64,000 nucleotides of DNA from Pictodentalium vernedei. Its lineage: Eukaryota; Mollusca; Scaphopoda; Dentaliida; Dentaliidae. Made by a program: the position numbers and the translations under genes. Position 1 is the first letter of the stretch, and each line of letters opens with the position of its first letter. Shown in pieces: positions 1 to 8,303 of the stretch. Below the pieces are notes generated by a model. It did not search any database and was not told the DNA's origin. It worked only from the letters and a program-made list of their open reading frames with translations. Location: positions 537,190,971 to 537,254,970 of the forward strand of contig CM062297.1 of the NCBI GenBank assembly GCA_031216915.1, given 5' to 3'.

Positions 1-712
1 TCCCAACACTACGATAATGAGAATCATCCACCGATAGTGCATGAAGCTCACTGACTCTTCTGGCAGAAGAGAAAGCTAAGAGAAAAGCTGTCTTATAAGA
101 TAAGAATTTGAAATCTACTGTCCCAAGAGGTTCAAATGGCTTTTCCTTCAATTTAAGGAGAACCCAAGCTAAATTCCACTTAGGAATTAATCTAAGAGTT
201 CTGGGTCTATTTATCGAAAAGTTTCTAACCAATTTCGATAAAGAGACATTAGATCCAATTTGTAAACTATCATGATGTGCATAGGTATCAGATAACATAG
301 ATCTATAACCCTTTATAGTAACAGGCTGCAGTTTGATTTCGTCAAACAAGTATACTAGAAAGTTAGCAATGTCTGGTATAGAGGGATCAAATATATCTAC
401 AGAATGATCCCTACACCAACGACGGAAAACCTTCCACTTAGCCGCATAGTTTAGCGAAGAGGAGGTCCTCCTACAGTTAGAAATCGCGTCCACTGCTCGT
501 CCTGTAAAGTGCTTGCCATGCAAGAAGGACCGCACAACGGAAAAACGTGAAGGTTGAGACCTTGCGGGTTGTGATGGAGTTGGCGCGATTTCCCCTGCCA
601 AAGAAGATCCTCTCGTGGAGGAAGCTTCCGCGGTAGGTCCCACAACAGACACCTGAGTAGATTTATCCACGGTCTCTGTGGCGACAGAGATGCTACCAAC
701 AGAATCTTGCAT
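1..712 (-). CDS. DIRS tyrosine recombinase (YR), partial: C-terminus beyond window
   Basis: YRs of DIRS elements integrate a circular DNA intermediate by strand exchange using an R-H-R-Y active site, without a DDE integrase. The frame is open from an ATG at 712-710 to the window edge (237 codons) and is offset from ORF2, overlapping its end (712-451) as in other DIRS elements. The N-terminal third is Ser/Thr/Pro-rich. The SAM-like core-binding region is recognisable from NCRRTSSSLNYAAKW on. The last 25 codons reach ARRVSELHALS, containing the expected first catalytic Arg. The second Arg, His and Tyr would lie left of the window. The start is the first ATG in frame; a downstream start is possible. 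No disruption is visible. Confidence 0.85.
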   Translation of the reverse strand, partial: MQDSVGSISVATETVDKSTQVSVVGPTAEASSTRGSSLAGEIAPTPSQPARSQPSRFSVVRSFLHGKHFTGRAVDAISNCRRTSSSLNYAAKWKVFRRWCRDHSVDIFDPSIPDIANFLVYLFDEIKLQPVTIKGYRSMLSDTYAHHDSLQIGSNVSLSKLVRNFSINRPRTLRLIPKWNLAWVLLKLKEKPFEPLGTVDFKFLSYKTAFLLAFSSARRVSELHALSVDDSHYRSVG

Positions 713-2763
713 TGAGATTGTTTTATCTTTAGCAATACTTGTTGAATTAACGGCGCTGGAGGATACGCATATCCTATCATTCCGTCCCAAGGGATCGACA
801 GAGCGTCTACTGCAAATGCTCTTGGATCCGGACACGGGGACACATACGTCTGCAACTGATTGTTGAGATGTGTCGCAAATAAGTCTATCATTGGCCGTTC
901 CCATTGGTAGCAAATCTGATTGAATACTTGTTTGTTGAGAGTCCACTCCGACGGCAACAAGCGACCCTTTCGTGAAAGGGAGTCTGCTAGCACATTCAGA
1001 CGACCCGGTATGTGACGGACCGAAAGAAGAACGTGATGTTCCAACGCAAACAGAAGGATTCTTTCCGTTAGATTGAACAACGGAACTGAATGAGTGCCTC
1101 CCTGATTCCGTATATACGCCACTACTGTCGTATTGTCGGATAGGATTTTGGACATGAGCATCGTGAATAATGTCCATCCAGTGACGTAACGCAAGCCAAA
1201 TTGACATCATTTGATGTTTATGTGCTTGCACAGGAATTGCGGATCCCAAAGACCCTGGCATCTCGAATCCGTTGGGATTAATGATGCACCCCAACCTGTT
1301 TGACTGGCATCCGTCATAATGGTAAAACTCGGATCCGGCAACTGCAGCGGAACTCCTTGAGTTAACCACTGAATGTTTGCCCAAGTCTGAATCTCTTGTT
1401 TCACTTGATCTGACAAGAGAACGTCTACATCGAGCGAATGAATTTTCACACTCCAATTCTGAGTCAGGAAAATTTGAAGAGGCCGTGTGCGTAGCCGACC
1501 CATCGGAATCAGATCCGCGGCGGCTCCGCACAGACCTATCAGTCTCATAAATTCTCTCGCCGTGACTTTGTCTGTATTCAGACAATAGCGAGCGTAACAA
1601 CTGACTAATTTCGCTCTGGTTAACGGCAGACGAACGAGATTGTTGTGCGTCTCGAAGCTCATTCCCAGATGAGTGAATGACTTGGACGGCACCAGATCCG
1701 ACTTCTCCTCGTTTACTATGAAACCGAGACGTCGGAGCAATAGAAGAAGATTCTGAACATCGTTCTGAAGCGTTAACTCGTTGCCGTACCTCTGAAGAAT
1801 GTCGTCCAGGTAGGCCGACGTTACCGCAGACGAATGAGCTCGGAAGTAGATCATTACCGAGTTCATTACCCGAGTGAAAGCCCAGGGTGCTAGATTCAAT
1901 CCGAAGCACATGGCCCGGAACTGATACACCACTCCTAGGACTGCGAAGCGTAGATACTTTCGGAATGTCGGATGTACCATGACGTGAAAGTACGCATCTT
2001 TGAGATCTATGCTCGTTGCATAATCGTTCACCCGAATACTCGCTCTGACCGATCGAATCGTCTCCATATAAAACTTCGGAGCGACGATCAGCTTGTTTAT
2101 CCAGCTCAAATCTATGACTGGACGGAACGAGCCGTCTGGTTTCGGAACCAGAAACAGATGGCTGTAGAATCCCAGCGATTCCTGGTTTTCTACGACCTCT
2201 ACCGCATTCTTCATTAAAAGAGACTGCACCTCTGATAGCAGAGCGTCTCTTTTCTGAGGATTTGACGGAAGATGAGTCCACTTTGGACTTCGAGTTAATG
2301 GAGGCTTTCGTTTGAAGGTTATCTTTAGACCTTCCGAAGTCACTCCTCTCACCCACGGGTCGTCCGTAATCGACGCCCACTCTTGAGAAAAACTCGACAA
2401 CCTTCCGCCAACCGGAACGCGATAGAGGTTTAAGCCATCACCTCCTGGATCTGCGAGGCCTGCGGTAGGAGAAACCACGTCTTCCACGACCCGCACCTCG
2501 CCTCGTCGACCTCGGGGCGTCCGACCGATTGTCCCGGCCTGAAGGACGTCCCGAACGAGAGTCACTATCCTGACGGTCTCTCGAATAAGAGCTAGAGGAC
2601 GCACCGGAACCTCTATAGGAACCTCTCTTGGGCGCATAAGACCCAGAAGTGCCCGCTTTATTCGTGTCTGCTGTATCCGACCTTTTAGGAGCGGATCTAA
2701 ACAACAGAGAATCACTAGCTTTCTTTTTAATATTATCATAAATAGCGGAAAGCTTGCCGTCAA
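451..2763 (-). pseudogene. DIRS ORF2: reverse transcriptase, RNase H and methyltransferase-like region, frameshifted
   Basis: Copies element RNA into DNA. Recognisable homology starts near 2430 (VGGRLSSF, then DDPWV). The RT palm has LVPKPDGSFRPVIDLSWIN, DLKDAYFHV and the catalytic SAYLDDI box at about 1800-1817. RNase H begins with TDASQTGWGASL (about 1290-1325) and continues past a break with SDNTTVVAYIRNQGG and GRLNVLADSLSR. The last part (DLFATHLNN, DALSIPW, YAYPPAPLIQ) is the region annotated as N6-adenine methyltransferase-like in DIRS elements. The frame stops at 1207-1209 and resumes one frame over at about 1205, consistent with a 1-nt loss inside RNase H. The first Met at 2763 lies within gag, so the N-terminal ~110 codons may not be translated. 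The end overlaps the YR frame by 262 bp. Confidence 0.9.
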
Positions 2764-4540
2764 AGAGAAGATCTCCTGAGACCGAAGCGACTCTAAGAGA
2801 GTTCTTCACCTTAGAATCCACTAGTGTGGATGCAGCCAGGGCTGCGTCACGTCTAACCAACTCCAGATTTGCCACTGAAAGGGCGGAGTTACACGTGGAA
2901 TAAGCTACTGCCCTTGAAAGAAGTCTTAAGGAGGATTGTATATCCTGAAACTCTTCCCCTTGAAGACGCAGTGATAACGCCTTAGTAAGGTGATCTGCGT
3001 AAGATAAGGCATCTAAATTGGCTCTGTTAGACGCAATAGCTGTTTCCAACACTGCGGTTGGAATAGAAGCTGACGACGGTAATGATAGCTCTAAGTCTTC
3101 CGCCTCGTCGTCCATACGCAGAGGAACTCTCGGTATACCCTGACCTGCCGTGTCGAATTTATTCCTTGCATTAATGAAAGGCAGGTTGAGAGTATTTGCG
3201 GACAAGAAACCTGCTTTCCCCGTCCTGGAAGCAAGTTTAAAAATAGCGTCGTTCAATAATTCAAATGTTCTTGCAACATTATTGGACTGCGACGGAAACT
3301 CGGGAGCGATGTCCCTGAACCGCTCAGAAAAATCAGAGTCCAATGACGCTATAATTCTCCTGTCCGGAAGCGCAGCAGTCTGGCCCGACGGAACAACTTG
3401 AGGAAGAAAGTGCTGGATGAAGTCCACGGCAGCTTTATGTTGTTCCGAAAGGGATAGCTCCAATTCATCCGTATCCCTTTCACCATCCGGTCGGACCTCC
3501 CGATGTTCCCGGTCGTCCGCCCCCGATGCTTCGGCGGAGCGTACCGACCCAGCGCCGTCGGATAATTCTCGATCCGACACCGTTTCTGTCGGCTGCTGGG
3601 ATGCTGCGATAAGCTGTGCTATCTGCACTAGAATGTCCGACGTCGAGACCTGCGGAGGAGCGGTCTTTCGCTGCTTCGCCGAGGGCAGCTCCGCATCAGA
3701 TGGCTCCCGCATACTTTTCCTATGCGAACGTCCGGAGTCCATCGGTCTCGAATCCCTGGCTGCCGGATGGTGTGACCTGGCCGCCGAAGAATCCTTCATC
3801 GGCGAAGCTGGCAAAATATCGGAGGTCACGCAGCCAAGGTGCGGTCGTGTGCGCCGACGAGAAGAGGAAGCCTTAACAGTCTCTGCGGACTACTTATACA
3901 ACGGAGCGTCCCGAGCGACGGACGTATGCTCCGCTAAAGACACATTTTGTACCACAACATCTGGTCCCAGATGTTGTTGTACGAGAGAGGGGCCTCTCTC
4001 GCTCGCGGCCCGGCTGGACCTGGACGAGCTAGGAACCGGACTAAAAGGCTTCCTCCGTTCTCGTTCACTATCCGCCGTCACTGGGTGTGCATCTATTATT
4101 TTTATAGTGCTCGCATCACCCAAAATTTCCTCTTGGACCGCATCGGACGAACCGGGCTGCCGAACCATTCGGTGAATGGACGCTACACCGGGCGAGCTAG
4201 CGGACGACATTTGTCTAATCTCCATGAGCACTTTTGCCGCTAGCTCTGTATTTATTTGTGACGACGGACGCACACTTGAAGAAGATAACATGGAAACATC
4301 ACCCTGTTCTGGTTCCTCTGAAATAGAAACTGAGAGAGTAGAGTGACCTTGTGGAGAAAGAGCCGGCATCGCTCTTTCTCCAGAAACAACATATCGTGAC
4401 ACACGTTTCCAATGTTTCTCATCCCAATGTTCACATATAGGACAGGGATTAATGCGAGAACACTGACTACAATTAATACAATGATCATGAAAGTCAGAGG
4501 AAGATTTCTTCCTATTACAATTTGAACAAAGTCCCTTCAT
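2438..4540 (-). pseudogene. DIRS ORF1, gag-like protein, one in-frame nonsense codon
   Basis: Probable nucleic-acid-binding structural protein. The first in-frame Met that fits the other copies is at 4540. The N-terminus is a Cys cluster (CSNC, then HDHC, CSQC, CPIC), likely zinc-binding. A Ser-rich linker, an acidic/helical middle (about 3500-2750) and an Arg/Gly/Ser-rich tail ending RRPRRSRR follow. The frame is continuous except for TAG at 3890-3892. Copy C reads straight through the equivalent position (DAPLYRQSAET), so copy A carries a CAG-to-TAG type nonsense change and the two open halves are one gene. The 3' end overlaps ORF2. The family is recognised by position and composition; no precise function is claimed. 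Confidence 0.82.
3954..4001. other. Paired perfect hairpins inside gag
   Basis: Two adjacent inverted repeats. The first (3954-3977) has 11-bp arms ACAACATCTGG/CCAGATGTTGT around 2 nt. The second (3982-4001) has 9-bp arms CGAGAGAGG/CCTCTCTCG around 2 nt. Both recur in copies B (10567-10590 and 10595-10614), C (22725-22748 and 22753-22772) and, modified, D (54785-54808 and 54811-54829). They lie in coding sequence, so conservation could reflect protein or RNA structure. An RNA packaging or template signal is my inference. Confidence 0.6.
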
Positions 4541-5436
4541 TGTGAAAGAACAACAATAAGTCCTAGTTACTCGCAAAAACCCCTGACACAAAGATACATA
4601 ATAACATGATCCATTAATAAATGAAAAAACAATTGCAAAACAAAATAATTTTGAAAAAATATTTTTTCAGAGAAGCCCAAGTTGCTGAAAAGTAACGTTG
4701 AGCCCCGATGGATCCGATGGCAAAGTGTGGTCAAAAATTTTAAAATTATATAAAATAATTAATGAGACACTTTCGGATAATATAAATGTATCTTATAATG
4801 AGATAAACTACCACAAAGGCAAACAGCCCCCTCAAAAAAGGCTGTTGCCAATGAAAACAAACAGTGTAAACACAGTAGAAAACATGACTCCAGGCACTGA
4901 AAAAACTGGCCCGGAATCAGTCATCAATTACACTCTATCTGATGCAAAACAGAGACTCCCAGGGGAGAATCTGCAGAACATCAGATGGAAGATGCAGAAC
5001 ACAAACGTTATACACCCATGGGTGAAAACGTAACTATGGGGAAAATAACAGAAAACATTCTGTAACCAAGCAACTCTCCCAGGGAATTTTAGAAATGAAA
5101 CTTCTCAAAAATATGCCAAAAGCATGGGAGAATTGCAAGGGGGGACTTTAGAAGGCTAGGGGAGAGGAAACACTGAATAAGCAGTGCAACAATTAGCAAG
5201 AATGACAACAAGAGGCCCATGCCTCGAAAATAGGCAACTTAACATAATTTCAACAAAAAATTTTAAGTACAGCCCTGATTATTTTTTGCCACTTCTTTTT
5301 TCCTCTCCTCCTTCTATCCTCCTTAGAATCACATTTTCTCCAAAAATTACGTGTCTGGCATCCTTTAAACTGAGATTTACAAGCACAAAGATCAGTGAGA
5401 TGTTGACTGATGAAGGGCCAAACAGAGAATGATATT
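4541..5436 (-). other. 5' leader of DIRS copy A
   Basis: No coding sequence. This roughly 0.9-kb stretch separates ORF1 from the terminal repeat and has counterparts in B (about 11200-12074), C (about 23350-24225) and D (55405-55618 plus 62408-63078). It is A-rich. A short hairpin at 5047-5063 (AACAGAA/TTCTGT-like arms) recurs in the other copies with a better stem. It may contain the transcript start and packaging signals; that is inference. Confidence 0.6.
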
Positions 5437-5627
5437 TGGCGCCAATTTCGGGACGACTGCGTCACTGCGCATGCGCAGTAGAGTCGTACTATGGAGGTCC
5501 TTTAGGACATGATTTCTTTTTGTTTTGGATGCAAATTTTGGGGATTGGGGGGCAAAATTTGTGTTTGGCCCTGGTTTTTGTGGAGTTAGCACCAGCTAAG
5601 TCTGGGTCATTGGTACAGTATAAAAAT
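5437..5627 (-). repeat. Right terminal inverted repeat of DIRS copy A
   Basis: Homologous to the right ends of B, C and D and, inverted, to the left ends of C, D and E. It contains the TTGGCGCCAA palindrome, the GCGCATGCGC core, the stretch GGGGATTGGGGGGCAAAATT and the terminal GTCTGGGTCATTGGTACAG block. Because the element is read leftward this is its 5' end and the expected promoter region. Confidence 0.85.
5464..5479. promoter_or_regulatory. NRF-1-like palindromic site in the DIRS terminal repeat
   Basis: ACTGCGCATGCGCAGT is a perfect 16-bp palindrome matching the NRF-1/EWG/P3A2 consensus YGCGCAYGCGCR. The identical site occurs at 12114-12129, 17680-17695 and 24265-24280, and altered versions are in the ITRs of D and E. 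A TTGGCGCC-type palindrome lies about 20 bp away. Promoter function is inferred from motif and position only. Confidence 0.5.
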
Positions 5628-5722
5628 TTGGCACCATTAATCATTCTAAAAACCAGTGCCTGGTAAGCGCTATGTACTCAGCGGGGAGGCAAGAGTTCCC
5701 AACTCCTGGGAGGGCCATCCCC

Positions 5723-5810
5723 GTCTGGGTCATTGGTAAGTATAAAAAATATAGAAATTACTATAAATTTTTTAACATTTTTATAATGTACCAATGACCC
5801 AGACATAGCT
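5723..5810. repeat. Internal complementary region (ICR) of DIRS copy B
   Basis: GTCTGGGTCATTGGTAAGTA-type sequence (complement of the element's left end) runs directly into ATTTTTATAATGTACCAATG-type sequence (complement of its right end). The 88-bp layout equals that of copy C at 17809-17896. In DIRS elements this segment is thought to template circle formation. Confidence 0.75.
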
Positions 5811-7590
5811 GAATAGTAAAAAGGCTGAAGGACCAAGGACATAGAGCAAAATGGAATACGCTCAATAATATAAAATAGAGTCATCCCCTGTAGGGAAAAA
5901 GAAGTAATAGGCCTTACATGTATCTTTCTTATTTATGATAAATTAGAAAGATACAACACCTTCCAAAATTGAGCTTCATACATCCATGTACTCTATTAAT
6001 ATCCAATATAATCCTTATACTAATAATTTTTAAAGTAAGCCAATAAATAAAGTAAGTCTAGAGAATAGAGACTCTTATACACCTAAAAGTGTCTGATGAT
6101 TGCATAATCATGTCCGTTGACATATGCAATAATCAAAAGCTATACTTTAAAAACTAAGACTTGAATGAATTTTAAAAACCTAAACTTCTCACTAAACAAC
6201 CATCCCAATAACGGCTCAGAATTACTAACTCCGGAGGAGGTATCCCCTTGTTTTCATAGTAAAACAGGTGACCCAAGGGAACACCCTCCCCCCCCCCCCT
6301 TTTTCTTGCCCTGGGTCAAATAGCCCAGAGCGAAGAGGGCAGCAGAACGGAGACACTGCCGAAACAGACAGCCTACCTAGCTATAGCAGCAACTGTTAAG
6401 TGAATGACATTCTGAGCAGTAGATAATAACCTAACAATAGAGGCCTCCAGAAATGGACTCGATATTTCTGAGATAAAAATTCATGAATGTGGATGGCTGA
6501 GCGCAATGAGCAGCCTTCAAAAATCTATAATAGCGACACAATTAATGTAAGCCCAAGATGTAGAAGAACTCTTACTTCATGAGCCGAAATCTTAAGCACA
6601 ACTGCTAAGTCAAAGATATACCATAAGCAGTACCGATAGTTAATAGAATCCATTAACAATAGAATGGAGCGTAACGTCCTTCTACTAGGCATCAAAGACA
6701 GAAGAAGCTTACGCCCATAGTAATAAACAGATATCTGTTTATAAATACATAAACTCTACCCGGAAAGAGTAAAGGCCTATGCCCGTACGAAGACGGAAGG
6801 ACCTTAATAACAATAGATTCCGGATATTAGGAGCCTAACTCTTATGCAAAAATCCAACCTAAATAGTAACGGAATAGTGATTCCGAAACTACGAAAGTGA
6901 AAATCATCCATCGATAGTGCATGAAACTCACTGACTCTACAGTAAAAGAGAAACCAACAGAATTACTGTCTAAAAGGTCAGAATTTGAAAACTACTGTTT
7001 CCAGAGGCTCAAATGATTACTTAGCTAAATAAGAACCGAAGTTAAAATCCATATAGGAATTTAATCTAAAGATTCTAAGTCTATATATCAAAAAGTTACT
7101 AACTGACTTAGATAAAGAGACATAAGACTCAATTGTAAACTATCCTAGAGTGCATAGGTATGAGGTAACATAAACCTATAACCTTAATAATAACAGGCTG
7201 CAGTAGATCTTGTGAAACAAGTATACTAAAAAATTGCAATGAGTAGTATGGAGGGATCAACAATATGAACATAATGATCCCTACACCAACGACGGAAGAG
7301 CCTCCACTTTAGCCGCATAGAATAGCGAAGAAGAGGATCTCCTATAGTAAGAAATCACGTCCAAAGCTCGTCCAGTACAATGCTTACAATGCAATACGGA
7401 CCACACAACGGAATACATGAAGGTTGCGACCTTGCGGGTTGTGATAAAGATGACACGATTTACCCAGTGAAAAAAGATCCTCACATTGTGGAAGATTTCA
7501 CGTTAAGTCCCACAGTAGACAAGAGAGTAAATTACCCATGATCTCTGTGAAGATAGAGATGCTATCAACAGAAATGTATTGTGGTTGTTT
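5811..7590 (-). pseudogene. Degenerate YR gene and 3' region, copy B
   Basis: The counterpart of copy A positions 1-712 is at about 6880-7590, for example the block TCATCCATCGATAGTGCATG at 6904. Left of that lies the C-terminal YR coding region and 3' trailer. No long open frame survives; translations are cut by many stops and frameshifts. A C-run (6288-6299), expanded to 17 C in copy C, sits in this part. It cannot make a recombinase. Confidence 0.7.
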
Positions 7591-8303
7591 ATCTTAGCAA
7601 TACCTGCTGAAACAACAGCGCCAGAGGATACGCGTATCCTATCATTCCGTCCTATAGATCAATAGAGCGTTAACAACATTAGCTCAGAGATCTGGACAAG
7701 CCAACACATACGTCTGCAATAGATTAGCAAGCTGTGTCGTAAATAAATCATCATTGGGCGCTCCCATAGATAGCAAATCTGATTGAATACTTGTTTGTTG
7801 AGAGTCCATTCTGACATCAACAAGCGACCTCTAAGTGAACGGGAGTCCGGTAAAACAATCAGACGACCCGGAATATGACGGACCAAAACAGAACTTGGTG
7901 TACTCTAACCAACAGACGGATTCTTTCCATTAAATTGAATAACGGAAACGAAAGAGTGCCTCCCTGGTTCCGGAGATACGCCACTACTGTCGAATTAACG
8001 GACAGGATTTGGGCATGCATTTCTGAATAATGTTCATGCAATGACATAAAGCAAGCCTAAAAAACATTATTCCGCGGAAGAAAATTGGTTGCTAAGAGAC
8101 TGCGGAACCCAAAGACCCTGGCACTTCGAATCCGTTGGGATCAGTATATATCCCAATCTGTTTGACTGGCAACCGTCATAACAGCAACACTCGGGTCCGG
8201 CAACTGCGGTGGCACTCTCTGAGTCAACCACCGAATGTTTGCCCCAGTCTGAACCTCTTGTAACACTAGATAGACAAGAGAACGTGTAAATCGAGCAATT
8301 CAT
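7330..8303 (-). pseudogene. Degenerate RNase H / methyltransferase-like remnant of ORF2, copy B
   Basis: Short open pieces on the minus strand keep family motifs: a VRHIPGRL...LPDS piece, SEWTLNKQVFNQICY and LERPMMIYLRHS-like residues at 7659-7886, and STVVAYLRNQGGT at 7859-8047. They are in different frames. The sequence ends at about 8303 within a part equal to copy A position ~1430, and the next base already matches gag (copy A ~2750). The whole RT palm, including YLDD, is therefore deleted. Copy C has the same junction. Confidence 0.75.

Larger units (their letters stand above)
1..5627 (-). mobile_element. DIRS-like tyrosine-recombinase retrotransposon, copy A (3' end outside window)
   Basis: Reading leftward on the minus strand: terminal inverted repeat (5627-5437), long leader, gag-like ORF1, ORF2 (RT, RNase H, methyltransferase-like) and a tyrosine recombinase that runs off the window start. 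YR in place of a DDE integrase, RT motif YLDD and overlapping ORFs are DIRS hallmarks. The right end is the last base of the shared terminal motif CAGTATAAAAAT, also seen at 12276, 24427 and 63280. This is the least damaged copy here: I see one stop in ORF1, one frameshift in ORF2 and none in the visible YR. Element-level assignment is firm; activity is unlikely for this exact copy. Confidence 0.93.

Noticed and set aside
1195..1215. Programmed frameshift between the RT part and the RNase H part of ORF2
   Set aside because: The break lies inside RNase H, not at an ORF boundary, and no slippery site is evident; a simple 1-nt loss explains it. DIRS ORF overlaps occur elsewhere (451-712 and 2438-2763).
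3417..4175. 252-codon plus-strand open frame over gag
   Set aside because: Antisense shadow of the DIRS ORF1 frame; composition (Ser/Cys-rich, no domain) follows from the gag codons.
4698..5033. 111-codon plus-strand frame in the copy A leader
   Set aside because: Opposite to element transcription, low-complexity Asn/Lys-rich, not preserved in copies B-D.
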